A stretch of 64,000 nucleotides of DNA. Source: Iris pallida. Taxonomy: Eukaryota > Streptophyta > Magnoliopsida > Asparagales > Iridaceae. This document shows, in pieces, positions 23,805-36,378 of the stretch; positions within the stretch are counted from its first letter, which is position 1; each line of letters opens with the position of its first letter. Location: the NCBI GenBank assembly GCA_029216955.1, contig JANAVB010031417.1, positions 24,472,331 through 24,536,330 on the forward strand, in the 5' to 3' direction. Both the position numbers and the translations under genes were made by a program. The notes under the pieces were generated by a model that was given only the letters and a program-made list of their open reading frames with translations, had not been told where the DNA came from and made no database searches.

Positions 23805-26800
23805 TTGAGGCAAAAAGAAGTTGGGAACACAAAGGGAGAAAGAATGACACATGCCCATCACCACAAATCTCTATGATCCATAAAGGAAGAGTAGAGTTTC
23901 TAAATACACATGATGAGTGATGACCATGTTTCATACAGCCATGAGAGAAAAGTATAAGGACTCGTCACATAATTCTCCAATAGAGAGAGCATTGAACATA
24001 CAAAACATAAAAAAGTGTGTATAAAGAAAGTCTCAATTTAACATAATTCAGAATATTTTGTAGAGCTTTTATTCTTAGGGGACTAGATGGCAACGTCCCC
24101 AACGATTTCACAATTATAAATCAACACCTCTCTAATACATCTGAGGTAAAAGCTAAAACAGATGAAAATAAACATACCTGGCAAGAATCCGATAAGGTGC
24201 CAGATATTACAGCAGTTTCCTTGGAATCAGAAAAAGAAAAGAAAAAAAAGCAGAGTAGTCTATTTTGGCTCAATTGCCGGCACAATTCTGACCACTCTTC
24301 TGAATATAGTCCCGCAATCTGATTTTACATCTCCATCACAAACCCAGAAACAAAACCTAAACTTGATGTGGATTAAACTCAAACCTTACACAAAATCCTA
24401 TATATTTTGACTCTGAATCTGAATTTTATGAAATCAACACTCTGGTTAGCTCTAGATTACGCACTAACCCACATATGTTCACGAAATATATAAAATTCAC
24501 AGTCGTGCACCTGTTTCATCGGACTCTTCACCTATATGAGAAACTGAAGGGAAAAGCCTCCCTAGGCAGCAATTCCTGAAGAAGTAATAGCAAGAAAACA
24601 AGTATTAGTCATCTACAATCATAACTAGTAATGGATTTCTGATGGAATAAATACAGATGCAATAAAACCCTAAGGTTTATTCTGAAGTGCAGATTTTTTA
24701 TATATATTATTTTATATACTAACTCCCACTTAGAAAGTAAGAACTAATAAACATTGAAACATGCACGCAAGGAACCTCAGCCCTCTGTCAACATAAATTG
24801 CATTAGATTTAGGCTTGTGAATGACAAGTCAATTCTCTTTCCTTTCATGACAGACTACAACTGTACAATTTACTATATGAAGATTCCTTGGTTGTGGACC
24901 TTGTGGTAGTTACCGTAGTTGCTATGAATTGGCATTTTAAGCTCTTTTGTTTTTTAGTGTTAGGTGAAATGAAAAAAAATATTCAACAAGCTATGTCCGC
25001 AATAGAATTTTTTGAGCTTTATATTTCTAGGCTCTCTTTATATATTAAGATACGTATGTAGAAGGTTGGGTTGACACTTTATATGACAAATTGGAATTGC
25101 ATAATTTACCGTTGTCAGAGGCCAACCATAAAATAGCTGATATTAAAATTTGTATAATATTTGTTACAGGCGAGTTATAATAATCGAACTTGACATAGTC
25201 GAATGCAGATGATTGCTGGAGATACCAGCCACATGGGAGTTACTGTTATACAATCATCCCGCATTAAAAACTGTTGCAATAACCCATTTTCTTAAAGTGC
25301 TTGTCAAGAACCATTTCTCTACACTAGTAAAACTTTATGCAAGTCGGTTGTGTACAGAAAGCCAATATAGGGATCTATGTCAACAAACTGGATGCCCTTA
25401 CATTGCAGTGCAGAGCGAGGTTTTCAATTCAATTGTTCCATTAACTGCTTCTCAAGAACATGCGAAAACACGAGTTTTATTTCAAATATATATTAGTTAA
25501 AAAATTATGGAAAAAAAACAAACAAACTAGAATTTGATCAATCAATTTGAAATTTTCCGTTCCTTTTCACTTGGGTTTGAAGTGAGTCACCTTATCCATT
25601 CATCTACACACCAACTGGCAAGGCCTTTTCTTATTAAAATTCTTAGTAAAAGCCACTTTAGTTAATGATTTTGGCACCAGGACAGACGGTCAAATTCGGA
25701 ATTGACAACCAATCATAAATATTCCATAAGTTCATTTTGTGGAGATTTCCCATGATCGGTAACCGACAAGATTGTGATAGGGAGAAGATTTGGATGATGA
25801 TGACGAGAGTGAATAAAAGCAATATTCCAGAAACAGATTGCAACTTAATAGTTTCTCATAATCATTCTTCGAATCAAGTAATTTGCAGGTCCAATCCATG
25901 AAGAAGACATTTCAGGCAAGCCAGATGTTAAGGTAAAAACTTGCATCATCCAGTTCAATTCAAGTTTAAAGTAAACAACATTCTAGTTTTCAAATGCTAT
26001 GAATGCGCCAAAAAAAGCTACCACTTCTTGTATTCAACAAGCAAACAATGATTCCTTTCTAACCTAGTTCTCTAGTTATCTTGTCAGATTTGAACATTTT
26101 ACTTCTATAAAACATAATGCCAAACCTTGACATTGCTTCAACTATATAAAACATAATGACAAAACTAGACCATTTTTTGTATTTTTAATTTTTTATGAAT
26201 ATTGTCATCATCATTATTATCACTATTATTATTATTATATTTGTTAATATTAAAACATGTAAGCATTTGAGATCAGGGAAAGAGCAGATCATTTTGCTAA
26301 TGAAAACCTCCAAACACGGCGTTCAGGCTAAATTTATTTGATGTTTGCCTCCAAGTTTACTAAATACAGTTAATCGTACCCTCTTACTGAATTCCTATCA
26401 GTGAGCTTCTTGTACTTTTATAGATGGGAGGGGACAATGAGCCATCTGTTAACCAAAAATTGCAAAGTTGTCTTGGCTCTTCAGATTTCTCATATCCACA
26501 AGCTATAGTAAGAGAAAATTGAGGACATTGGAACTTATAGGGTCCTCTCAAACTTGGTAGGGAATGAATGTAAAGTTAAAGGAGAAAACACTAAAGAGAT
26601 CCCTTAAATGTTTTTTTTCCTTTCTTCATCGATGATTGATTATAGCTATTACTGTTCAATTATTGTGTGTACACACCACACGGTGATTATAGAGTGTGAG
26701 GTGTGCAGGTTAGGATTGTTTTTTTTCAGGTCAAGTGGAGGATTCTATAGAGTTTTGTCTTTCTTTATAGCAAGGTTTTAAGTGTCGACTGAAACAAATA

Positions 26801-27281
26801 CGTTTATGTCCTTTGAATCAGAATTGGAGGGTAGAAAACAGACCAATTCAAAACCACCAAAATTTCCCAACCAAATACTCATGGAAAGGTCGGAAACTGA
26901 TATCAAAACCGAGAATTTTGAACTTCAATTTATTGTACTCCAATTGAAATGAAACATTGACGCCTCACATATCACCAAAGAATACCACCATTCTAATTGC
27001 ACGGTTTTTACAAATAAATGCATAATGACACAATGTACCTTTATAGTTGAAAATAAAAGGATATATAAAGGATCAACTGAGACCAGATGCCTCCCCAATG
27101 GTTGTAGGTTTAAAGGGGGGCTGGATAGGAAGGTAATTACGGGCATAAGGCCGAGAAAAAAGTTGAATAAACAATGTGATTTAACAGACATTTTGTGTTT
27201 ATATGAATCAAAGACATTAAAGATATACATGTTTGTAAAGAAATCATAACGTGAAAGTAATAAATAAAGAGGAAGAAGGCC
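23805..27281. other. Long intergenic region without recognised genes
   Basis: AT-rich with scattered short ORFs. The longest, 95 codons at 25213-25500, has no motif I recognise. Part of the right end may be 3' UTR of the RRM gene. Confidence 0.45.
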
Positions 27282-28811
27282 CTAACCTCCATTTGCCTGT
27301 CTATTGGTAACATTATAACCACCAATATAACCTGACGAATTCTTGGCTGTGACATCTGAAGTTGCATCACCAAGCCCGTAACCAAACGGACTAGAGCCCT
27401 CGAGATCAGAGGAAGCAGATCGCCAAGTTGGATCTCCATAGATAGAATTCCCACCATATGTGTCCGAATAATTCCCTTCATATCCATTGCTTAGACCGGT
27501 AAAGGAGGTGTTAAGAGAACCCAGAACACCACTGTTTCTTCTGTAGGTGGTGTCACCCAAACCAAAGCTGTTCTCATTTGACCCATAACCGACGGTAGCA
27601 CTAGCAGGTGCATAGCTTGAACCACTGCCCATACCAGGAGCTGAAACAGAGGAAGAAGAGCCTCCCCAGTTCAGGCCACCATTAGCAAACCCTCCGAGAC
27701 CCCCAGTTCCAGATGCCAAGTAGGAATTAGAACTTGCAGAATTGGTGGTATAGTTAGGGTCAGCACTACCCCATAAATTACGAGCTGGAGAAGTAAATAC
27801 TGACCCAGGACTGCCATTGCCTCCTCCATATCCCATTGGGCTAGTAAATCTACTAGAATTCCCGCTATAGTAAGGGCTCAGTGCCCGTCCGTAACTAAGG
27901 TTGCTATTGAAATTTGAGTTTCCTCCATAACTTGGGTTCATCCCAGGCTCAAAATTCATTCCAATTCCATAACCAGTATTAAAGGAAGCGAACCCGTTTC
28001 GCCCGCTAGCCAGAGGTCCAAATCTACCGTCCATTCTCATTCCATAGCCAGCTACAGAGCTTGGATTGTAACCTTGTGTGTAACCATTAAGAAAACTATT
28101 GATTCTACTCATGCCATAGTTATTATATCCCCCCATAGGCGAGCGCATCATAGGCCCAGGGGAGAGCTCTTTGGGGACGGCCCTCTTGACCTCGACCATC
28201 TTATTATTCAGCTCGTGGAAGGTCTTGAGCAGAACCCTATCCACCGAATCCTCGGACTCGTAAGTGATGAATCCGAACCCCCTCGGCCTCTGAGTGTTAT
28301 GATCGTACATCACGACGACGTCGGTGATCGTGCCAAACTGTTCAAAGTAGTTCTTGAAGTCGGCATCCGTTACAGTAGAGGCCAGGCCTCCCACGAAAAT
28401 CTTCTTGGTGCGAGCAGGGCCGGGAGATCCATGGCTGCTAACGCTGCTCCTGTTGAGCAGAACGTTCTGATCGTCCCTAGGAACGGCCTTCTTTGCTTCC
28501 ACCTGATATTCATTCAATTATGAATCTACAAAATTACGAACACGAAATTATAGAGACAAATAAATGACAAAGTAACTGAGTTGGGTTACCATCCGGCCAT
28601 CGATCAGGTGCTTCTCCATCACCACCCTCTCCGCGACGGCCGGGTCGGTGAAGACTACGAATCCGAAGCCGCGGGCGCGGCCGGTGGTCCGGTCCTTCAT
28701 GATGACGGCCTCCACGACCTCTCCGAAGCTCTGGAAGTACTCCCGGAGGCGGTCCTCGTTCGTGTCCCACGAAATCCCTCCTACGAAGAGCTTGCCGAGA
28801 TCGGACTCCAT
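27282..28811 (-). CDS. hnRNP-like RNA-binding protein with two RRMs and Gly-rich tail
   Basis: Minus strand, two coding exons: 28811-28590 and 28502-27282, separated by an 87-bp phase-0 intron (ATG|GTAACC to CAG|GTGGAA), giving about 480 residues. The start MESDLGKLFVGG is the usual one for this plant family. RRM1 (about residues 5-80) has RNP2 KLFVGGIS and RNP1 RARGFGFVVF. RRM2 (about 107-182) has RNP2 KIFVGGLA and RNP1 RPRGFGFITY. The rest is rich in Gly, Ser, Asn and Tyr, a low-complexity tail typical of nuclear hnRNP A/B or Musashi-like proteins acting in mRNA processing. A 5' UTR intron at 29093-28818 is supported by CCCG|GTGAGC and CGCAG|GGG. The end NRQANGG-stop sits in GGAG|GTTAGG, so a further short 3' exon is possible. 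Confidence 0.92.
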
Positions 28812-29300
28812 CGTCCCCTGCGATTCCCAACACACAATTCGCCTTTAAAAAAAAAAAAGAAACCCCAATCCAAAGCGCAATCCTGAGCCGAATCGAACAG
28901 ATCCAACAGAAAGCACGCAAATTAGAGGGAACTAATCACGACCCAGATAAAAAGATCGGATTTTTTTTACGTGGGTCGTCGAAGAAAGATCGAACCGAAT
29001 CGAATCGATCGATCGAAAGCGTAGATCCAGAGCAAAGAGGCTCGGATCCTTATCGAACAGAATTGAGATCGGACGGAGGAATTGCTTGCTCACCGGGAGG
29101 AGATCTGAAGGCTGCGATTCCGATGGCGGATGGAGGAGGAGCTTGGGACTTTTAATGGTGGGATCTGAGAGTTGGCATCGGAAGAGAAGAGGGAGCTCTT
29201 CTTCTCCTTCTTCCTTTCTTTCTTTCTTTCTTTCTTGCTTCCTTCTCTGTGTTGGTGGCGTTGATGGTAAGAACTAAACAAGGATGGATATGACTGTTGG

Positions 29301-29310
29301 GTTTTTTATA
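29301..29310 (-). promoter_or_regulatory. TATA box of the RRM gene
   Basis: On the minus strand GCTATAAAAAACCC gives a good TATA box, about 210 bases before the 5' UTR intron donor. Transcription would start near 29275, just before a (GAAA)n-rich leader (29210-29240). Confidence 0.55.
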
Positions 29311-29483
29311 GCACCATTTTCTAGCAAGCTTATGTTAAAAATCATGACAATCTGGAGTTTCCTCCACTGAGGCCCAATAGGCCCCTTCTCTTAGCCCAAA
29401 TTGATGGCCCCCAAGATAATGCAGGCCCGATGAGCCCATGACTTTTGCGGGTCAACTCAGGCTTAATGGGTTCGGTGGCCTCG

Positions 29484-29571
29484 AAAATGACCAACATTAG
29501 AGTTTGGGTCTCGCAATCTGTTTATTAATGAACAGTAATTTCGAGACCCAAACTCTAACATTGATCATTTT
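29484..29571. repeat. Short inverted repeat
   Basis: Arms 29484-29513 and 29542-29571 share CATTAGAGTTTGGGTCTCG and its inverse with few mismatches, around a 28-bp loop. Probably a fragment of a fold-back element. Confidence 0.65.
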
Positions 29572-30110
29572 GGAGATCCAAACCCTAATTCTATAATTTA
29601 CCACACAATCTACTATCAGGGACCGATTCAGAAACTGGAGTTAGCTTAGTGGACAACGAAAAAATAATGTCCAAAAGACAAGCTTATTGGAAAAAAAAGA
29701 AGCTAAGATGGATGGACAACACTTATCGAAAGACATGCTAAACACAAAGTTTATTATGAGCTAGGAAGTATGGATACCTCAATATCAGGGTCGGCCTTGA
29801 CCTAGGTAGAGCGAACAGCTGCCCATGGCCACAAAAATTGAGGGGCACTAAAAACTTTAAAAATAAATAAATTATATAACCTTTTGTAGGTTCGGAGCTG
29901 AGATTCATCAAGGACAACTAGGCCTTGTACAAAAAATAAATATAGACCTATTATTATATAATGTTCTCTAATATAAATTTTAAAAATTAAATTATCCAAA
30001 ATTAACATCAACTAAGAAAATTCATTCAACTACAACGTCTTTCAATTGAGATATGAACTATCATTTATCCAATAATTACTTTTTTAAGCTTCCTAGAATA
30101 ATTTAACAAA
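29572..30110. other. Intergenic AT-rich DNA
   Basis: No gene is recognised. Confidence 0.5.
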
Positions 30111-30196
30111 GAATTAGCTAAATATGGATCAAATGTTTAATTTTAAAAGCTTAAGAATTAGCTAAATATGGATCAAATGTTTAATTTTAAAAGCTT

Positions 30197-30263
<67 letters not shown>
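30111..30263. repeat. 43-bp tandem duplication followed by (TG)n
   Basis: GAATTAGCTAAATATGGATC and the bases after it occur at 30111 and again at 30154. TG dinucleotides fill 30199-30263. Confidence 0.9.
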
Positions 30264-30264
<1 letters not shown>

Positions 30265-30441
30265 CAGGAGACATAGTGCGGTCATATCCATCACACACCC
30301 TAAAAATTGGCTCTAACCTTTGGTGGTATTTTAAATATTAGTGCTTATACAATATAACTAAAAACATGTGTTCTGCACGCAAAATATTTTTTCTTCCTTC
30401 TAATCTTACCAAAATATATTTTATATATTAATTATAATTTA

Positions 30442-30445
<4 letters not shown>

Positions 30446-30499
<54 letters not shown>

Positions 30500-30519
30500 T
30501 TTTTTTTTTTTTTTTTTTT
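30446..30519. repeat. (TA)n and poly-T
   Basis: TA repeats to about 30494, then T to 30519, directly abutting the left SINE copy as its tail. Confidence 0.85.
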
Positions 30520-30527
30520 GAAGAATG

Positions 30528-30619
30528 GGTACTTGTGGCGAACTCGCCTCCACTGAGGCTCGAACTCTCGACCACTTGGGCCGCATGCATCTCTCTTAAC
30601 CACTAGGCTAGAGGTCATT

Positions 30620-30620
<1 letters not shown>
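30528..30620 (-). mobile_element. tRNA-derived SINE, left (inverted) copy
   Basis: On the minus strand the A-box-like TAGCCTAGTGGTTAAGAG and B-box-like GAGTTCGAGCCTC lie in tRNA-like order, followed by TTCAA and a poly-A/AT tail. It is the exact reverse complement of 30683-30775. Confidence 0.65.

Positions 30621-30682
<62 letters not shown>
30621..30682. repeat. (AT)n between the inverted SINE copies
   Basis: About 55 bases of AT form the loop of the inverted repeat. Confidence 0.9.
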
Positions 30683-30686
<4 letters not shown>

Positions 30687-30775
30687 GACCTCTAGCCTAG
30701 TGGTTAAGAGAGATGCATGCGGCCCAAGTGGTCGAGAGTTCGAGCCTCAGTGGAGGCGAGTTCGCCACAAGTACC
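30683..30775 (+). mobile_element. tRNA-derived SINE, right copy
   Basis: 93 bases read identically to the left copy on the opposite strand, with A box near 30692-30710 and B box near 30737-30749. It is followed by CTTCAA and another (AT)n run (30786-30832). Confidence 0.65.
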
Positions 30776-30783
30776 TATTGCTT

Positions 30784-30832
<49 letters not shown>

Positions 30833-30837
<5 letters not shown>

Positions 30838-31455
30838 TGTTATGGATGCATGTGAATAAAAAGGAGAGGGTATTCGATTATCTGGAAGAAAAGGAGAAAA
30901 AGTAAATTTTTATCTTTCCTAATTTTTAAAAAGTAAAATGCTCGATGATATACATACGACTTATACGGTTAAATCTTGAGCCATTTTGAAGCCCCCTTAT
31001 ACAGTACAAGATAATGAATGAGTTAGCAAAATTGTTTCACTTACACCTCCTATGTAAAAGGGCATGGCTTCAAAATCTAGTCGAAAAAAATTATAACGGT
31101 GCAAGTGAAAAGTTTAAAAAAGAAAAGGAAAAAAAAACACACACACACTAGGAGATAAGCGTTAGATATATCCGGATATGTTCACGATACATGAAATTGG
31201 GTATTATAATTTTTTATATATATTTTAGATCCTTACAAAATGCAAATGAAAAATTGATAATGTGTGTTTTTTAATTCAATTTATACGTCAATTAATTATT
31301 CAATAAAAACGTTATGAAAAATTTAAATTTTGGTCGATACTAGATCAGTTTATTCTTATTTCTTTATTAGGCCTATTTTTCCTTTATTGGTGATCCAAAT
31401 TGTTACAACACCATCACATGGTTGTTGTTGGCATCCTAAGAGCCCTATACAATAC
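30833..31455. other. Intergenic AT-rich DNA
   Basis: No gene is recognised. Confidence 0.5.
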
Positions 31456-31770
31456 TAGTCTCTTTTGGTTCACGGAATGATGTGATTGGAAAATGAGAGT
31501 GATTACTTTTATATATTTGGATGTCAAAGAAATTGAGGAGAAAAAAAATGGTTTTCAATTGAAAAAGAAAATTCTTGAGGAAAAATGATTCTATCAATCT
31601 AAGGAAGGAATCAATTTTCCATCTTGAAGTATTCACTTTCTTTTTAAATTTATTGGCATTTTCAAACACCGAAAAAGAAAATTAATGGTAATAGTAATTT
31701 TTCGAAGGAAAGAAAATGGCAAGGAATTGGCTTCCTTTCCATTCCTTTTTGCGAACCCAACGAGGCCTAA
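31456..31770. mobile_element. MITE-like element
   Basis: The right end, read inverted, is TAGGCCTCGTTGGGTTCGC and then AAAAAGGAATGG. The left end CTCTTTTGGTTCACGGAATG is a weaker inverted match. No ORF. Confidence 0.4.
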
Positions 31771-32994
31771 AGAAAACATTTACAACCAGTCTAATTTTTT
31801 TTTTTTTTTTATATTATAAGAATGTTACTGTAGTCTCTAAAAAATAAAAATACCTACATTTAGAATTGGAGATTTTATACTACTATGACTGAAAATCGAA
31901 CGAACGAGCTTGAACAAAGAGTGTTCAAGCTTGGTTTGACTTAACTATCGAACGAGTTTGATTCGAGTCGAGCTTGGACCGAGCCGAATGCGAACGGTTA
32001 CAGCCCTAGTAGGGAGCATTTATAGGACATGTTGTATAGACTATCACACTGTTTCCCTCAAATTTTAAATATTTTTTTATTGAATTACTTATGCTCTTTA
32101 CATCATAAATTTATCATCATATAAAGAACAAAAAAATGAGTAAAATTTTTAAGACAAAATGTATTTCTATCTATTAAAAAAGGCATAACATATAAAAAAA
32201 ATATATCATAATATGAGAAACCGAGTCGAGTTCGAACATGTTTGCGAACAAGATCGAGTCGAACAACCTATGGTCCAATTCGGTATCGATTAGTTTACGA
32301 ACGAGCTTAAGCCGAGTTTGGACCGAGCCGAACACGAACTGAATGCGAACGGTATACAGATGTTAAAAAATTTGGGACCTTCCAAATTTTTACTACCATG
32401 TGTGATCAGAAACGACCCTACGTCATTATAACCCTATAATATATATCATTATATTTGGAAGAAATTGAAGGTTTGACACAGAGGAACTTGATAACAAAAA
32501 GATCCAAATAGCCAAAATCCTGTGTTTTTCATTTGTTTAAAACCAAAAAATATATGGTTTTTTTGTTCATATTAACATAAACTTTCTAAGATGTTTCTTT
32601 TTTAAGAGAGTGCTTTTGCAAGCCGAAAGAAGTGTTGCAAACCTATCATTGCGTTTTAAAAAACACCCCATACTGTAGCTATTGACAACAACTTCAAATA
32701 AGTTTTGACGTTTGTTGGAATTTATTGAAATTATTCTCCACAGAAGAGTCGGTTTGTAATCATATTGTACGTTATTTGTAGCCCTCGTCAAGTTTTATAA
32801 CAATATATGGAATTCGAATGGCTCTTAAATATATATCATAACTGGATGACAGAAAATCAGTAAATCGACGAAGTATATCTTTTATTTTTAATAATAATGG
32901 GAGTTGGAGACATTGGGTCCGAAAGGCATATAATACAGCGTGTACAAAATCTCGTACGTATTGTCGGACATCTAAAAGAAAGATAAATTCTATA
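31771..32994. other. Intergenic DNA with dispersed-repeat remnants
   Basis: 32890-32985 contains ATTGGGTCCGAAAGGCATA and AAAATCTCGTACGTATTG, related to the family at 14690-14930. The region 31900-32360 has repeated CGAGC/GAACG words of a decayed repeat. No gene. Confidence 0.4.
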
Positions 32995-33381
32995 GGCACT
33001 CCACATTTTACTCCAGGACAACCCTTATTTCAGGACAGTCCAACTTGATGTAATTTTTACTCATGACATCCCCAATTTTACTTTGGACTGTCCAACTCCC
33101 CCTTTAGGACCGCTAACAAAGTTGGCAGTCATATCATAAAGTAAGATTGTCCACAAAGTTGACAGTCCTATTTTATGTTAGGACTGCTAACTTTTTTGAC
33201 AATCCAAATCCAAACTACCCAAGTCCTAACATAAAGTAGGACTACAATTAGGACCGACAATATTGTTGCAGTTCAAATCCAAATATGCGTAGGCTAGTCT
33301 GAAGTTAAAAAAAATGGGAGTCACAAATTTGTAAATAAATTGAAAAATATTGGACTGCCCTCAGGTAAAACTTGAAGTGCC
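32995..33381. mobile_element. TIR element related in motif to the 16-kb element
   Basis: The left end GGCACTCCACATTTTACTCC and the inverted right end GGCACTTCAAGTTTTACCTG match imperfectly. The interior has repeated GGACTGCC / GGCAGTCC-like words with inverted pairs, as in the fold-back at 16130-16380. No ORF. Confidence 0.5.
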
Positions 33382-34020
33382 AATAAAATTTGCCAAATAA
33401 AAATAGGTTTTATAACAATCTGGAAAGTCCCGATCCGATTATCGGCTGAGTATAACTAACAATAATGTTAAATTTACTATTAAATTCTTACAAACTTTCT
33501 TACAACTCACTCACCTCCGTACTAATATGATCCCATCCGATCCCGCCTACAACCAATGGAAATCAGCTACCTAGCCTACGTGGTCGATTATAGGATCTGT
33601 GGAGCATTCTTCTGATTGACCGACTGAATGACTGACTGGCGTGGGTCCTTCTGTACTTTCTTTTGATACTTAACTCCTCTTACTTTAATTAATTGCAGAA
33701 TATTCATCACTTCTCTGTGCAAATTTGTCTCCAGTATGGACCACTACTCTCCTATGCCATCCAAATTGAGATTCATAATCTCTATAGAAGATTAGTAGGT
33801 TTTACAGGAATAGAGTTTCGACCCTTCATCTTACCAAGTTTACTGATATCTTCTCCCTATTAGAACATGCCGATATCGATCACATCGAGCTCTAACATCT
33901 TTGTTCATCATGTACTTTCATTGTTACATAATGAACCTTGAATTATCGAATCTTCACTTGAAAAATATAATTCTGCAAATTAGAAAACTTCGTACCGCCG
34001 GCCAATCGAGAACTCATGGT
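33382..34020. other. Intergenic DNA without recognised genes
   Basis: Nothing recognisable is seen. Confidence 0.5.
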
Positions 34021-34420
34021 CATAGTTTACAATATCGGCCGATATTGATCCAATACCGATCGATACTGACATTGAAAATATCTCCTTCAGTCAATTCAAC
34101 AACGAAAATTGAACGAAAAAAAATTAGCAAGGGTGTAAATGCATAATAAGATTTTAGAAATAGAAAACTTAGATATCGCATGTAAACAAATTGCAAATAG
34201 TGATTACTATTTTATTCAATTTCAAAATAACTGAGAAACATTACAAAAAATACTTAAAATTTTACCTTAGATGTATAAAATACATATTTTAAAATTTAAT
34301 AATTTATTAATAATTATTTACTTCATAATACGAAAAAATTCGATATTTTGATTTGAAACCGTCGATCCCAATACCCATAGGAAGAATCTGATACCGATAC
34401 TACCAACCTTGATTTGAAAC
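34021..34420. repeat. Dispersed AT-rich repeat, copy 2
   Basis: Same ordered words as 19905-20358: CATAGTTTACAATATCGG, CGATCGATACTGACATTG, TTCAATTTCAAAATAACTG, TACTTAAAATTTTACC and GATACCGATACTACCAACC. Non-coding. Confidence 0.55.
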
Positions 34421-34899
34421 GTGTCAATTTACTACATGTTTATTATTTCAGGTTGGGAAAATATACAAGGAAGAAAATTCTGGAAGCTCAGTGCCATCTC
34501 CTCTCTCTCTCTCTCTCCCCAGCGGTTGTATGAAGGGGAGCTATCTATCTACGTTGGGCAGTTGGAGAAGCCAGCCAGCAGCTAATTTGAGAGATCAACG
34601 TTTGTTTGTAGTTGTTGGGAATTTCCCAAAGTTTCTTCTATTGGTGAACTCTCTCTCTCTCTCTCTCCCTCTCTCTCTTGGGAGAGTGAGTGACACGTAT
34701 GTATTCTTGATACTCCTATAAGCTGGCCCCTTACTATTTATGTTAAATTCAAGTTGGTTTAGGTACGGTAGGTTGGTCGTATAGGTGTGAAACCAACCTT
34801 ACCATTTAGAGCATCGGAATTTTAAACACGCGATCGACTCGACGAGGATTTGGAAATGACAACTACTCTTCTTCTTCTTCTTCTTCTCCCTATATATGG
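34421..34899. other. Intergenic DNA with CT microsatellites
   Basis: CT-rich tracts lie near 34500 and 34650 and a (TTC)n run at 34869-34887. No gene. Confidence 0.5.
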
Positions 34900-35436
34900 A
34901 TAAAGTGCAAAAAATTTCTCGTTAGATTTTCGCTTTTTGCACTAAAAAATTTCATGCTCTTAAAATTTCTAAAAGTATAAAATATGCTCATTTTATCCCC
35001 AAATGACAATTTTACTCTTACCTTCCTCCTTCCTCGGCTATTTGGATTGCGTTCGCCGGCGAGGAGGAGGAGGGGGGTGCGGCAGTGCGCTCGCCAGCGA
35101 GGGAGGAGGGGGGTGGTCGGGACCGGCGAGGGAGGAGGAGGGGGGGGGTGGGGGCTCGGGCAGGGGGGGTCGGAGAGGCTGTGGGCTCGCCGGCGAGGGG
35201 GGGATCGTGGGGGCTGGGGGCTCGCCGGCGCCGCCGGCGTCGGGGGAGGAGGGGGGGAGGAGGGGGGAGGGGTTAGAGGGGGCAGAGACATTTTAGGTAT
35301 AAAAAATTTAAAATTTGGCTGGACGGACCTAATCGAGCGGATTTGTAATTTAAGGAGGAACAAACTGCCAAAAAATTCTAAAAGATCTTTCTACGCAAAA
35401 GGCGTATATTTAACGAAATTTTTTTTGTATTTTACT
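34900..35436. mobile_element. Possible TIR element with GC-rich core
   Basis: The left end ATAAAGTGCAAAAAATTTC with CGTTAGATTTTCGC resembles the inverted right end GTAAAATACAAAAAAAATTTC with CGTTAAATATACGC. The core (35040-35290) is a G-rich imperfect repeat of GGCGAGGGAGGAGG. ORFs across it on both strands reflect composition only. Confidence 0.45.
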
Positions 35437-36378
35437 CTCCTCTATATTGCTGAACTTGTTTAGCATAAAAAACAGTCAGGGTCTCGCTACTTTTGTCATC
35501 TTATGAATTGATAAAGAAAAATTATACACGATGGGGTAACCGTATCGATTCCTCATTGGTAGCTACGTGGAACCTACAAAAGTTAGTAATCCGACTAATA
35601 AAAAGGCTAACACGTGGTATTGGTTCACGTGTCGGTCTTCCGCAGCGGTCTGTAAGGAAGCACTCATTGATAAAAGTGGCCCGGTCAAGAATACAGAAAT
35701 TGCTACTCCCAACTAAGTAGTATTTGAAAGGAAAAGGAGAACAACAAATTTATTGCTTGGGGATGAAGAAGAGATCATTTCATGGTGGTCCATAGGTCAG
35801 ATGACCCACCACATTACATTGATGGTAGGAGGATTTCAGAAGATTGTGACCAGAGACTATGGGATGGATGGATGGATGGATGGATACCCATATCTGTCCA
35901 CATCCCATATTTGCCTAGCCCATTCTTGAATTTTGAGAGAATTGTTGGTTGTGTTGCTTGTTTTACGATCACCGGATGTCTCCACCTTCTTCCATCTCCT
36001 TACTGTTCGTCACCGGATGCACGGTGCCGCAGAACGTCTGAATTCGTTGTATCTCGGAGATAGATCGTCACACCATGATGCACGATTCGTGAGGACGAAA
36101 TCTACTCTAAGGACAGCTTTAATGTGACTCGAATTAATCCTTTATTCTAAATTCATAGTTCTAGTTTCTGCGATTTCCTCTGCATGCTTTATGTTAATTT
36201 CTAACAAAAAAGGAAGAAGAAGAACCGAAGAAGCAATCCCTTGTGAGGCTGCGGGATGTAGGTAAACTATTTGAAGGTTTCTGATAGAAGGTTAAGGTGT
36301 CAAGGTATCATATTCTATTGGGATATTTAGACTTTGGGTCTCAAATAAGTTCTGAAATTTGTGTTTGGGTCTTCATAC
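35437..36378. other. Intergenic DNA; segment shared with 23.4 kb
   Basis: 35778-35830 repeats words found at 23425-23480. (GGAT)n lies at 35861-35885. No gene is recognised. Confidence 0.45.

Noticed and set aside
25213..25500. 95-codon ORF MLEIPATWELLLYNHPALK...
   Set aside because: No recognisable family, no clear promoter or splice context; length is possible by chance in AT-rich DNA.
28581..28886. Plus-strand ORFs opposite RRM1
   Set aside because: Antisense shadows of the GC-rich exon; the minus strand carries RNP1/RNP2 motifs and splice sites.
34890..35463. Gly/Arg- or Pro-rich ORFs on both strands
   Set aside because: They cover a GC-rich repeat core inside a likely TIR element, with no motif.
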